Of a DNA stretch of 24,014 nt, positions 7,034 to 14,957 are shown one piece after another; positions within the stretch are counted from its first letter, which is position 1, and each line of letters starts with the position of its first letter. Under the pieces are notes generated by a model. It did no database searches. It saw only the letters and a program-made list of their open reading frames with translations, and was not told where the DNA came from. The DNA is taken from NCBI GenBank assembly GCA_035354435.1, contig DAOQAY010000034.1, positions 1 through 24,014 of the forward strand. Reading direction: 5' to 3'. A program made the translations under genes and the position numbers. Source of the stretch: JAKLDO01 sp035354435. GTDB lineage: Bacteria > UBP6 > UBA1177.

Positions 7034-7540
7034 TTAAACGCAGTTGAGGAGTCCTTTTTTTTCAATAATGTCTTTCTGGACAGTCGAGAACTTTTTGAAG
7101 TGGCCTATCACTTTGTTTTCATAGATGATTTCGCTTTTTTCAATATCAAAAGTGAAAACATTGCCGGTTACAAGATGAGATTCATCAATATCTGATATCT
7201 CGATCATCGGAAAACCGGTGTTTATAATATTTCTTTGATATATCGAACCGAATGATTTAGCGGCAACTCCTTGTAATTCAAGAGAAATAAAACAGTCAAC
7301 TGCCTGCTGGCGACTGCTTCCTGAACCGAAATTCTCACCGGCAACCACCACCATTCCGGGTTTAACCCTTTTTGAAAAATTCTTGTAACCTTCAAGATTG
7401 TCGAGTGAATACTGTCCCATAAGTTTGATATCGACAATGGACAGATATTTATTATGAAATATCTGATCTGTATCAATATCATTAATAAGTGAACCGTCAT
7501 GACCCTTGAGAACAAAAATTTCGCCAGTAATAAATTTCAT
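7034..7540 (-). CDS. Aconitase-superfamily small subunit (3-isopropylmalate dehydratase LeuD-like)
   Basis: A 168-residue swivel-domain protein of the type that pairs with an iron-sulfur large subunit in isopropylmalate isomerase, homoaconitase or related hydratases. NDIDTDQI (residues 20-27) and the serine loop GENFGSGSSRQQA (68-80) are diagnostic; many family members have GCGSSR here. The specificity loop after DIDTD reads YLSI (32-35). Homoaconitases commonly have YLRT, and isopropylmalate isomerases have YLV or YLR forms, so the substrate cannot be assigned. No large subunit (LeuC-like) is in the window, which is unusual since the pair is commonly adjacent. The start has GGTGG just upstream and lies 12 bases after the triple-DsbA gene. 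The stop is one base from the sulfurtransferase start. Confidence 0.85.
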   Translation of the reverse strand: MKFITGEIFVLKGHDGSLINDIDTDQIFHNKYLSIVDIKLMGQYSLDNLEGYKNFSKRVKPGMVVVAGENFGSGSSRQQAVDCFISLELQGVAAKSFGSIYQRNIINTGFPMIEISDIDESHLVTGNVFTFDIEKSEIIYENKVIGHFKKFSTVQKDIIEKKGLLNCV

Positions 7541-7552
7541 GATACCACCATT

Positions 7553-9502
7553 TTATTTCAAAAGGTTGTCAATAATAGCCTTGAAGCTTTCCTTTGATTT
7601 TGCACCTGTAAGCATTTTACCTTTAATGAAAAAAGCAGGAACTCCTCTTATGTTGTTTTTTGCAGCTTCGGTCATGTCTTCTTTCAGCACCAGCTCTGTT
7701 TCAGGTTTATCCATTTCAGTCTTTATTTTTTTCCAGTCAAGCTTCATCTCTTTTGAATAAGTCTCGAATTTTGCAAGATAATCTGTTTTCCATTCATTCT
7801 GTTTGGAAAAAAGAATACTGCTCATAGCAAAGAACTTCTCATCTCCGTAGATATTCTTAATTGCAATCGTGAAAAGTGCAGCAGGTCTTGCTTCCTTATG
7901 AAAAGAAAGAGGCATATGCTTGAAAACAAGATTTACTTTTCCGTTATAATCTTTGATAACTTCATCAATGACGGCTGATCCTCTTTTGCAGAACGGACAT
8001 TCATGTTCTGAAAATTCGATAATTGTAAGAGAGGCCTTTTTGTTCCCTTTTACAGGTTCTTTTCCTGTAAGTTTGATGTCGTAAACTTTATCGGGATCAA
8101 TTTTTTCATCTTTTGCACCGTTGCCGTGAGGTATTTTTGAAAGTCCATCCTTGGTGATCTCAAGATACATTGCATGTCCAGAAAGTCCTTTCGATCTGAA
8201 CTCCTCAGCTTTTTTAAGTTCTTCGTCTATAACTTGCTTAAAACTGTTGTACGGAAGAGATCCGCTTACAAATCTGCCGTTTACAAATGAAGCGGGAGTT
8301 CCCCTGATGCCGAGTTCTTCGCCGATCTTCACATCTTCTTCAACGATTTTTCTGGCTGAAGCGCTTTCCATATCTTTTTTGAATTTTTCGGTATCAAGTT
8401 CAAGTATGACAGCTTCATCTTCAAACCACTTCTGCATATCTGAAGCAGCTTTCCATTCTTTTTGTTTTGAAAAAAGTGCACTGTACATTTCCCAGAATTT
8501 TCCCTGTTTACCCGCTGCAATTGCGGCATATGCTGCAGGAATTGCTTTTTTATGAAATTTCAGAGGATAATTTATAAACGCAATATGGAGTTTTCCTTCA
8601 TAATCTTTTTTCAACTGTTCGAAAGTTGTAAAAAGCCTTGAACAGAAAGGACACTCAAAATCATCAAAAAGAACAACAGTTATATCGGCATCAGTTGATC
8701 CCCAGACAGGAGAATGCGTCGGGATTTCAACTTTGAAAATATCCTGAGGTATTGTTTCCGGTTTTCTTTTCGGCGGAATATATTTTGCGAGCCCGTTCTT
8801 CGTAAGTTCCTCATATATATTTGCAACCCCTTTCGCTTTTAATTTTTCACCTTCAGCGATCTGCGCAACAAGAGTTTCTTCAATTTTGACAACATTGGCA
8901 CCGACAATTTTGTGACCGTTGATAAAAAGTGTCGGTGTGCCTCTGACTCCGAATCTGCTGCCCATAGCCATATCGTCCTGAAGAATACGGCCAGCTTCTT
9001 CCGAGTTTCTGTCAGCTTCAAATTTTTCCATGTCAAGTCCGAGTTCTTTTGCCCAGAGTACAAGATTGTCAGGATCTGTTTTCTTTATATCCTCAAAAAG
9101 CCTGTTGTAATATTCCCAGAATTTTCCCTGTTTCTGTGCTGCAATAGAAGCGAGAGCCGCCGGTTTTGCCATTTTGTGAAAACCCAGAGGAAAATGTTTA
9201 TAGACATATCGAACCTTTCCATCGTAGTTCTTCATAATTTTTTCCATTGCTTCTACTGATCTTTTTGAAAAAGGACACTGAAAATCTGAGAAATTAACAA
9301 TCGTGACAGGAGCATTTTCCGGTCCCTTGAAAACGGAAGTGCCTAATTCAACCTTATAAACAGCGTTCTCTTCCTTGTCCTCTTCTTTTTCAGCAGTCTG
9401 TTTATCTTTGACAGCATCTTCCGTTTTTTTTGTGCAGGAATTCAAAGATAGAACAAGAAAAAAAGCTGAAAGAGCTAAGAAAAACAATGAAAATTTTTTC
9501 AT
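7553..9502 (-). CDS. Lipoprotein with three tandem DsbA-like thioredoxin domains
   Basis: A 649-residue envelope protein. A signal peptide ends in LNSC (Cys23), predicting lipid anchoring, followed by a Lys/Glu linker. Three DsbA/thioredoxin_4-type domains follow, each with an active-site motif and a cis-proline loop: CPFS at 76-79 with GTP at 188-190; CPFC at 284-287 with GTP at 401-403; and CPFC at 502-505 with GVP at 620-622. Each also repeats a central segment of the type HFPLGFHK...A(A)xAA...QGKFWE (weaker in domain 3), so the gene arose by internal duplication. Domain 1 has lost its second active-site cysteine (Cys to Ser), so it could form mixed disulfides but not exchange an internal one. 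The family catalyses disulfide formation or isomerisation outside the cytoplasm. It lies 11 bases after pgpA. Confidence 0.93.
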   Translation of the reverse strand: MKKFSLFFLALSAFFLVLSLNSCTKKTEDAVKDKQTAEKEEDKEENAVYKVELGTSVFKGPENAPVTIVNFSDFQCPFSKRSVEAMEKIMKNYDGKVRYVYKHFPLGFHKMAKPAALASIAAQKQGKFWEYYNRLFEDIKKTDPDNLVLWAKELGLDMEKFEADRNSEEAGRILQDDMAMGSRFGVRGTPTLFINGHKIVGANVVKIEETLVAQIAEGEKLKAKGVANIYEELTKNGLAKYIPPKRKPETIPQDIFKVEIPTHSPVWGSTDADITVVLFDDFECPFCSRLFTTFEQLKKDYEGKLHIAFINYPLKFHKKAIPAAYAAIAAGKQGKFWEMYSALFSKQKEWKAASDMQKWFEDEAVILELDTEKFKKDMESASARKIVEEDVKIGEELGIRGTPASFVNGRFVSGSLPYNSFKQVIDEELKKAEEFRSKGLSGHAMYLEITKDGLSKIPHGNGAKDEKIDPDKVYDIKLTGKEPVKGNKKASLTIIEFSEHECPFCKRGSAVIDEVIKDYNGKVNLVFKHMPLSFHKEARPAALFTIAIKNIYGDEKFFAMSSILFSKQNEWKTDYLAKFETYSKEMKLDWKKIKTEMDKPETELVLKEDMTEAAKNNIRGVPAFFIKGKMLTGAKSKESFKAIIDNLLK

Positions 9503-9513
9503 TTTAACCTCTG

Positions 9514-10002
9514 TTAAAAAACCATGTCATAAAGTCTGTATAATCCGAAAGTCACGATCATTGAATAAATCCCGGCAGCAACATCATCCAGCATCATGCC
9601 CCATTTGTTATGCATCTTTCCGTCAAAATATGAAGCAGGCCAGGGTTTCCAGATATCAAAAAGTCTGAAAAATGCAAATGAAACCAGTATAATAGCAATG
9701 CTTCGGGGGTTTATTGATGAAAATTCAGATGCCGGAATAAGAAAAAGTGATATCGCCTGTCCGCAGACCTCATCTATAACAACTATCTGAGGATCATCGG
9801 AACTGCTGTCTTTCATTATATAGCCGCAAACTGCTATGCCGGTTACAAATGTAAATAATGCAAAAAGAAAAAGGGGAATGATTCCTTGGCTTGCAAACCA
9901 CCACACAAAAGGGATTGCAGCAAGAGACCCTGCAGTTCCCGGGGCCACCGGGCAGAATCCGGACCCGAACCATGTGGCCCATGTATAATTAAGGAATTTC
10001 AA
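9514..10002 (-). CDS. pgpA: Phosphatidylglycerophosphatase A
   Basis: A 162-residue inner-membrane enzyme that dephosphorylates phosphatidylglycerol phosphate to phosphatidylglycerol. Family hallmarks are WFGSGFCPVAPGTAGSLAA at the N-terminus, VIDEVCGQ in the middle, FRLFDIWKPWP and MLDDVAAGIYS near the C-terminus, with hydrophobic helices between them. The aspartates and glutamate of DE and DD are the expected catalytic and metal residues of the family. Translation starts at a TTG directly after the TAA of the EF-G-like gene. AAGGAG six bases before this TTG supports the start, and no ATG fits as well. Stop and start directly abut, which implies translational coupling. Confidence 0.93.
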   Translation of the reverse strand: MKFLNYTWATWFGSGFCPVAPGTAGSLAAIPFVWWFASQGIIPLFLFALFTFVTGIAVCGYIMKDSSSDDPQIVVIDEVCGQAISLFLIPASEFSSINPRSIAIILVSFAFFRLFDIWKPWPASYFDGKMHNKWGMMLDDVAAGIYSMIVTFGLYRLYDMVF

Positions 10003-12063
10003 TTACTGCTCCTTGGAAGCCTCGTATTCTTCGATTATTTTTTTCTGAACATCGCCAGGAACAGGCTCGTAATGAGAGAAAGATATAGTGTATGTTCCGC
10101 GACCGTTTGTCATTGAACGGAGCTGAGTTGAATAACCGTGAATTTCTTTGAGAGGAAGTGTTGCTTTTACAACGGTGTATTTTCCTTCACTTTCCATTCC
10201 CTGCGGCTTTCCTCTGCGGCTTGAAATATCGCCCATTACAGAACCTGCAAATTCTTCAGGAACTTTGATGTAAATGCTGTAAATGGGTTCGAGAATTATA
10301 GGATTAGCTCTTTTTGCGGCATCTCTGAAAGCCATCTGAGCGGCTTTTTTGAATGCGACTTCTTTACTGTCAACGGCGTGTTCTTTACCGTCGTTGAGAG
10401 TAACTTTGCAATTTATGAATTTGCAGCCTGAAAGCACGCCTTCAGTCAGAATTTCACGAATTCCTTTTTCAACTGCGGGTATGAATCTGTTAGAAATTAC
10501 ACCGCCTACGATTGCATCGATAAACTCGAATTCAGAATCAGGATTTGGTTCAAGAATGATGTTTACTTCAGCAAATTCTCCGCTTCCGCCTGACTGTTTT
10601 TTGTGACGGTAACGGGCTTCAGCTTTTCCTCTTATTGTTTCGCGATAAGGAATTCTCGGTTCAACTATTTTTACATCAATACCGAACTGATTCTTTATTT
10701 TTCTTGCCAGAACTTCAAGGTGAAGTTCGCCAAGTCCGTCAACGAATATCTGCTTAAGTTCTGCATCATTGACAATCTTGAAAGAAGCGTCTTCTGTCTG
10801 CATTTTTCTGATAGCAGCGGAAACTTTATCGGTATCTTCTTTCGATACACCCATAAAAGCGCCTCTGACAATAGCTTCAGGCCAAGTAATGAGCTTAAAC
10901 GGGAATCCGGAATCGTTTTTATTGTTTGTAAACTGATCTCCGGTCTTGGAATATTTCAATTTAACAGTTGATGCTATCTGACCTGCAACTACTGATTTAA
11001 TTGCAAATCTTTCTTTTCCTCTGGGATAGAAAAGCTGTCCGAATTTCTCGAAATTGTTCGATGTGGCATTGAAAATATCGGCACCTTCATTTATTTCACC
11101 CTGAAGAAGTTTAAAAGTGTAAACTTCGCCGAACTGCGGAATGGAATTTACTTTGAAGATAATGCCTTTCGGTGCTGTTTGCGGGTTGAGCTCAACTTCA
11201 CCGTCATAGAATTTCGCTGTTTTTCCTGCGGGAGATGGAAAGAAATCAACTATTGATTCAAGAACACAGTCGACACCGATGCCTTTATTCGCCGCACCGA
11301 AGAATACAGGGAAGACCGTGCCGGTTGAAAAAGCTTTAGAAAGACCTGTTGTGATTTCTTCATCACTGAGTATTCCTTGTTCAAAATATTTTTCCATAAG
11401 AGATTCTTCACTTTCTGCAACCGCTTCCATGAGCTTTTCCTTGAGACTGGATGCAATATCCTGAAGATCTGCAGGGATCGGATTCTCAGAAACTCTTTTT
11501 CCGTTGGCATATTTTATAAGTTTGCCTCTCAGAACATCAATTACTGAATCAACTGCCTGTCCTGAACCCGCCGGATAAGTTATAGGGGCTAAAGGTATTT
11601 CAAGATCTTTGCCGATACTTTCAAGAGCTTCTTCCAGATTAATATTGTCTCTGTCTATTTCAGAAACATAAAAGGATATCGATTTTCCCAGTTTTTTTGC
11701 AAGATTGAATGCATTCTGAGTTCCTGCATCAAGACCCACAGATCCTTTTACAGTAAGAATAGCTGACTCACAGAATGGCATGGACGCTGCAAGTTCGCCG
11801 GCAAAATCAAAATATCCGGGAGTATCAATAAAAGTTACAAGGCATTTTTTATATTCAACTCCATTTATAGAAGCTGAAATCGAAATACCTCTGTTCTTTT
11901 CTTCTTCGGTAAAGTCGGAAACAGTGTTGCCGTCTTCAACGGTTCCTTGCCTGTTTATTGCTCCTGCATTAAATAAAAGAGATTCCACCAAAGTGGTTTT
12001 TCCTGATGTTCCATGTCCCGCAATGCAGACATTACGCAGAGATTCGCTTGTGAAAGCACTCAT
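10003..12063 (-). CDS. EF-G-like translational GTPase (EF-G2/FusA2 type) with altered G4 motif
   Basis: A 686-residue protein with the domain order of elongation factor G. The GTPase has G1 GHGTSGKTT at 16-24, a G2 region EEEKNRGISI near 53-62 and G3 DTPG at 80-83. Domain II (GIIFKVNSIPQFGEV), domain III (DAELKQIFVDGLGELHLEV), domain IV (SGGSGEFAEVNI) and domain V (SRRGKPQGME) follow. The G1 sequence GHGTSGKTT, instead of AHIDAGKTT, and the GTVEDGNTVSD segment place it with EF-G-like paralogues rather than the main translocase. The guanine-specificity motif, normally NKxD, reads SEID at 134-137, which is unusual. The role may be in translation or ribosome recycling, but is unknown for this type. 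GGAGG precedes the ATG, and the start overlaps the phosphatase gene by four bases. Confidence 0.88.
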   Translation of the reverse strand: MSAFTSESLRNVCIAGHGTSGKTTLVESLLFNAGAINRQGTVEDGNTVSDFTEEEKNRGISISASINGVEYKKCLVTFIDTPGYFDFAGELAASMPFCESAILTVKGSVGLDAGTQNAFNLAKKLGKSISFYVSEIDRDNINLEEALESIGKDLEIPLAPITYPAGSGQAVDSVIDVLRGKLIKYANGKRVSENPIPADLQDIASSLKEKLMEAVAESEESLMEKYFEQGILSDEEITTGLSKAFSTGTVFPVFFGAANKGIGVDCVLESIVDFFPSPAGKTAKFYDGEVELNPQTAPKGIIFKVNSIPQFGEVYTFKLLQGEINEGADIFNATSNNFEKFGQLFYPRGKERFAIKSVVAGQIASTVKLKYSKTGDQFTNNKNDSGFPFKLITWPEAIVRGAFMGVSKEDTDKVSAAIRKMQTEDASFKIVNDAELKQIFVDGLGELHLEVLARKIKNQFGIDVKIVEPRIPYRETIRGKAEARYRHKKQSGGSGEFAEVNIILEPNPDSEFEFIDAIVGGVISNRFIPAVEKGIREILTEGVLSGCKFINCKVTLNDGKEHAVDSKEVAFKKAAQMAFRDAAKRANPIILEPIYSIYIKVPEEFAGSVMGDISSRRGKPQGMESEGKYTVVKATLPLKEIHGYSTQLRSMTNGRGTYTISFSHYEPVPGDVQKKIIEEYEASKEQ

Positions 12064-12878
12064 TTTTTTTCCTCCATATTGGTTTGATTTTTCGGGTAAT
12101 AATTTTTAATTTCATCTGAAATAAAGTTATATATCAAAGGGTTAGAAGCGATGATGGTCTTTCCTGCAAGATAATTCTGATTGCCATAAAAGTCTGTTAC
12201 CATGCCTCCGGCCTCTTTTACAATCAATGATCCTGCTGCAACATCCCATGGAGCAAGACCGGCTTCATAGAAAAAAGCAAACTTACCGCATGCGGTATAA
12301 ACGAGATCTGCGACAGCAGAACCGAGTCTTCTGAGAGCCCGTGTTTTTTTGATAACACTGCAGAACACATCAAGAGTGGAAACAGCATCTTCATGGATTA
12401 TGTCGGCAAAACCGGTCGCTACAACACAATTTACCGGATCACTATCTTCATTGACCTTTATTTTAATTCCGTTCAAAAAAGCTCCGAGTCCTTTTTCAGC
12501 TGTGAACATTTCATCTGTAACAGGAAGATAGCAGACTCCCAGATCAACTTCATTTCCGTTGTAATGTGCCACGGAGATGGAATATGGCGGAATTCCGGCA
12601 ATAAAATTAGTGGTTCCGTCAATAGGGTCGATTATCCAGCATGGAGCTGACAGATCTGTGTCAGGGTTGAATTCTTCGCTTAGAAATTTAATATTTTCAA
12701 TTTTTGAAAGAGCGCTTATCAGTGATCTTTCTGCAAGTTCGTCCGCTTCAGAGACCAGATCTCTTGAGGATTTATGTCTTTTTTTAAGCCCGGAACTGCA
12801 AAAAAGTTCAAGTGTTTTAAGTCCAGTTTCTCTAACCGCCTTTTCGATCAACGGAAGAGAGCTATTCGAGATGTTCAC
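12060..12878 (-). CDS. Inositol monophosphatase family protein
   Basis: A 272-residue metal-dependent phosphatase of the IMPase/SuhB/CysQ superfamily. The metal-binding set is complete: Glu68-Glu69 in FLSEE, DPIDGT with Asp84 and Asp87, and WDVAAG with Asp212. The GSAVADLVYTACGKF segment before WD is typical of inositol-monophosphatase rather than FBPase members. The exact substrate (inositol phosphate, PAP or another) cannot be told. Translation begins at a GTG at 12878 with GGGAG upstream, 17 bases inside the end of the DUF1844 gene, and ends in a four-base overlap with the EF-G-like gene. Both overlaps indicate coupled translation. Confidence 0.92.
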   Translation of the reverse strand: MNISNSSLPLIEKAVRETGLKTLELFCSSGLKKRHKSSRDLVSEADELAERSLISALSKIENIKFLSEEFNPDTDLSAPCWIIDPIDGTTNFIAGIPPYSISVAHYNGNEVDLGVCYLPVTDEMFTAEKGLGAFLNGIKIKVNEDSDPVNCVVATGFADIIHEDAVSTLDVFCSVIKKTRALRRLGSAVADLVYTACGKFAFFYEAGLAPWDVAAGSLIVKEAGGMVTDFYGNQNYLAGKTIIASNPLIYNFISDEIKNYYPKNQTNMEEKK

Positions 12879-13143
12879 TCAATCTCTCCCGTGAATTAGC
12901 CAGGATGCTTTGAAGATACGAATTTTCCTCGTCCGTAAGATTTCCCTTTGTTTTTTCTTCAAGCATTTCAAGAAGCCCGATGTTAAACTTTGCCATTTCA
13001 AGACTGTCGCAAACAGTATCCATTCCCTTGACCTTTATTTCGCCCAGATTGAACAGCACTGCTGAATAAACAGATGATACAAGACTTTCAAAAGAAGGAT
13101 TTACAATCGAAGTCAGATCGCTTTTAGTACATTTTTTTTTCAT
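12862..13143 (-). CDS. DUF1844 family small protein
   Basis: A 93-residue mainly helical protein. It matches what I recall of the DUF1844 pattern: a first helix of the form F..L..S.YSAVLFNLG, a central helix DSLEMAKFNIGLLEMLEEKTKGNL, and a last helix TDEENSYLQSILANSRERL. The KTKGNLTDEE junction is the strongest hallmark. The family is small, conserved and uncharacterised, mostly found in diderm bacteria including former Deltaproteobacteria. There is no signal peptide, so it should be cytosolic. It starts 13 bases after the 58-residue gene and overlaps the phosphatase gene by 17 bases. Confidence 0.8.
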   Translation of the reverse strand: MKKKCTKSDLTSIVNPSFESLVSSVYSAVLFNLGEIKVKGMDTVCDSLEMAKFNIGLLEMLEEKTKGNLTDEENSYLQSILANSRERLSEHLE

Positions 13144-13156
13144 ATCTTATCCCGGT

Positions 13157-13333
13157 TTAAGATTCTTTTTTCTTAATGCCGGCATCTTTAACGATAGCAT
13201 CTTCATCAATTTCAGTGTATGATTCTGCTTCTTCAAGGCTGTTAAGATATTTTTTATATTGATCTTTTGTGATCTCGCCGCTTTTAAGTTTTCTCTCAAT
13301 TACACGCACATCAAATTTCATATAATCACTCAT
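13157..13333 (-). CDS. 58-residue conserved-looking helical protein
   Basis: A short gene encoding MSDYMKFDVRVIERKLKSGE followed by ITKDQYKKYLNSLEEAES and an acidic/lysine tail ending KKKES. GGGAGTGATT precedes the ATG, giving a Shine-Dalgarno match, and the codon use resembles its neighbours. It lies 15 bases after the PEGA gene and 13 before the DUF1844 gene, so it is embedded in the operon. The layout of an arginine/lysine-rich helix, GEIT, then YxKYLxSL recalls short uncharacterised proteins of Myxococcota and other former Deltaproteobacteria. That is a memory of pattern, not a search result. It is probably two short helices and possibly a protein-interaction element. Confidence 0.72.
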   Translation of the reverse strand: MSDYMKFDVRVIERKLKSGEITKDQYKKYLNSLEEAESYTEIDEDAIVKDAGIKKKES

Positions 13334-13348
13334 TAATCACTCCCTGAA

Positions 13349-14830
13349 TTAAAAATTAACTTCCAGTGTTGCACCGCTTTGACCTTCATCAGCTCCCTTA
13401 ACGCCGAAATATATTCCGACTCCTGCTCCTCCGAGAACAACTACTCCGAGAAGAGTCCATAACCACCACTGTTTGTAAACAGGGGTTTTTTCTTTGTCAC
13501 TACTTTTTTTGTTGTCCAGTCCCAGAAGTTCGGCTTCATCAAGAGCTACATCTGAAACAGGTTTGAATCCCAGTGAATCATCGATCAATTCTTTGTTGAA
13601 ATTCTGAAGTTCATCTGACGCTCCGGCATCACCTTCTTCAGGAATAGCAAAAGATGCTTCAGCTTTTTTAAAATTTTTCTTTTCCACATTGACAAGATAA
13701 CCGCTATAGGTGACATTTTCACCTTCAACGACAGCATTTGTCACCAGAACTGAGTCCACTTTGAGTTTTCCGCCGAGTTCGACTGCTTTTCTGAGCATTG
13801 CAAGATGACCGAAGTCCTTCAGCATTGCGGTTTCAGATTCATCAATAAAGCCGGTGTTCTCATATTTTGTAAGATCTTCGCTGAGTTTTGCCTCTTTTCT
13901 TTCTCTGACGCTTACTGATCCGGCTCTATCCCTGTATCCGTTCTTGTGGATTCTGTAGTAATGTCTTCCTTCCGTGACACCGTTGATAGTTACCGGTGTG
14001 ACTCCTGAAATCTTTCCGTCGACAATTACCATTGCACCCTGAGGATAGCTTTCAAATGCAACTGAACCGTTGGGCAGCATCATAAAATCTTCTTTTATCT
14101 TGTTGAAAAACGAAACTATTTCAGGCGAAAAGACAACATCGTCAAGTTCTGCGTCAGGATTAATGCTGAGGTAACTAGAAAAATAAGGTGTCGATTTTTC
14201 ATCTTCGTCCAGCATTTTATAGCTTGCACCGAGATATAGAAGAATGTCTCCCAGAACTTTCATGTCCGGAATTTTGTCGATATGTTTTTCTATTGTCTTT
14301 TTTGCAGACTGAAACTTTATGATGGCTTCTTCAATGCTAAGATCATTGTAAAGTGATTTGGCCTCGTTAAATGTCTCTATTCCGTTTTCAAGGTCTTTTT
14401 TTGCAACAGACATTGATGGAATAAAGAATTCAGCTTCAGTTTGCAGGTAGTTGTAATCATTTGAAATACTTAAATGATAAGCTGTCTCTGCTGATATATG
14501 ACGGGCACTTTTTTCAGCAAAAGAATCCTGATAAAGAAAAAACGCTGCAATCTTTTTTCTGCCGTCAGATACGGCTGGTGAACTTTCATCAGTTGATTCG
14601 GAGGTGTCTTCAAAACTGTCTGTTTCAACCTTTTCATTTTCCTCTTCATCTTCATCTACAGTTTTTTTCTCGGTTTTCGCAGGAGCGTCCTCTTCGTTAT
14701 CAAGCCCTAGATCAAGTTCATCAAGTTCAAGATCGTCCGAAGCTCTGATAGAAGAAAACCCGATTCCTGAGGGAGTGATGGAAAGAACATTAAAAGCGAA
14801 CAGCACAGTGTAAATAACAAATGACTTCAT
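13349..14830 (-). CDS. PEGA-domain membrane protein with TPR-like repeats
   Basis: A 493-residue protein that I can place by layout only. A signal peptide (about residues 1-30) is followed by a very acidic low-complexity linker (31-90). A helical region (about 140-250) contains NEAKSLYNDLSIEEAIIKFQ and LLYLGASYKML, which look like TPR repeats. A PEGA domain follows (about 255-322, with PQGAMVIVDGKISGVTPVTI and the YRIHKNGY turn), then an alpha/beta stretch (345-395), another acidic linker, and a C-terminal hydrophobic helix at about 455-477 starting WWLWTLLGVVV. PEGA domains are found in surface and envelope proteins. Proteins of this layout with a WW-type C-terminal anchor are common in Myxococcota. 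It is first in the minus-strand run, with its own promoter and GAGGA before the ATG. Confidence 0.85.
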   Translation of the reverse strand: MKSFVIYTVLFAFNVLSITPSGIGFSSIRASDDLELDELDLGLDNEEDAPAKTEKKTVDEDEEENEKVETDSFEDTSESTDESSPAVSDGRKKIAAFFLYQDSFAEKSARHISAETAYHLSISNDYNYLQTEAEFFIPSMSVAKKDLENGIETFNEAKSLYNDLSIEEAIIKFQSAKKTIEKHIDKIPDMKVLGDILLYLGASYKMLDEDEKSTPYFSSYLSINPDAELDDVVFSPEIVSFFNKIKEDFMMLPNGSVAFESYPQGAMVIVDGKISGVTPVTINGVTEGRHYYRIHKNGYRDRAGSVSVRERKEAKLSEDLTKYENTGFIDESETAMLKDFGHLAMLRKAVELGGKLKVDSVLVTNAVVEGENVTYSGYLVNVEKKNFKKAEASFAIPEEGDAGASDELQNFNKELIDDSLGFKPVSDVALDEAELLGLDNKKSSDKEKTPVYKQWWLWTLLGVVVLGGAGVGIYFGVKGADEGQSGATLEVNF

Positions 14831-14872
14831 TAATATTTCCTCTTCGAATAAACAGCAAAAATTAACCTAATA

Positions 14873-14901
14873 GCTATACTTAAAAATAGGCTGACTGTCA
14901 A
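14873..14901 (-). promoter_or_regulatory. Promoter of the nine-gene minus-strand operon
   Basis: On the minus strand, TTGACA (plus-strand 14896-14901) and TATAGC (14873-14878) are separated by exactly 17 bases. The -35 is a perfect consensus, and the -10 matches four of six positions. It lies about 45 bases upstream of the PEGA start, back to back with the promoter of the pseudouridine synthase gene. Confidence 0.6.
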
Positions 14902-14928
14902 ATTTTAACCTTTATTTCAAAGGCATAT

Positions 14929-14957
14929 TTGCAAATAAAGTATGAAACTTCTATAAT
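14929..14957 (+). promoter_or_regulatory. Promoter of the rluD-type operon
   Basis: TTGCAA at 14929-14934 and a perfect TATAAT at 14952-14957, with a 17-base spacer, sit about 55 bases before the start of the pseudouridine synthase gene in the 179-base divergent gap. TTGCAA is shared with the candidate rpsF promoter at 760. Confidence 0.6.

Noticed and set aside
10003..12063. Tetracycline-resistance ribosomal protection protein (TetM-like)
   Set aside because: Domain layout overlaps with EF-G, but the GHGTSGKTT and GTVEDG segments fit EF-G2-type paralogues better, and there is no resistance-gene or mobile context.
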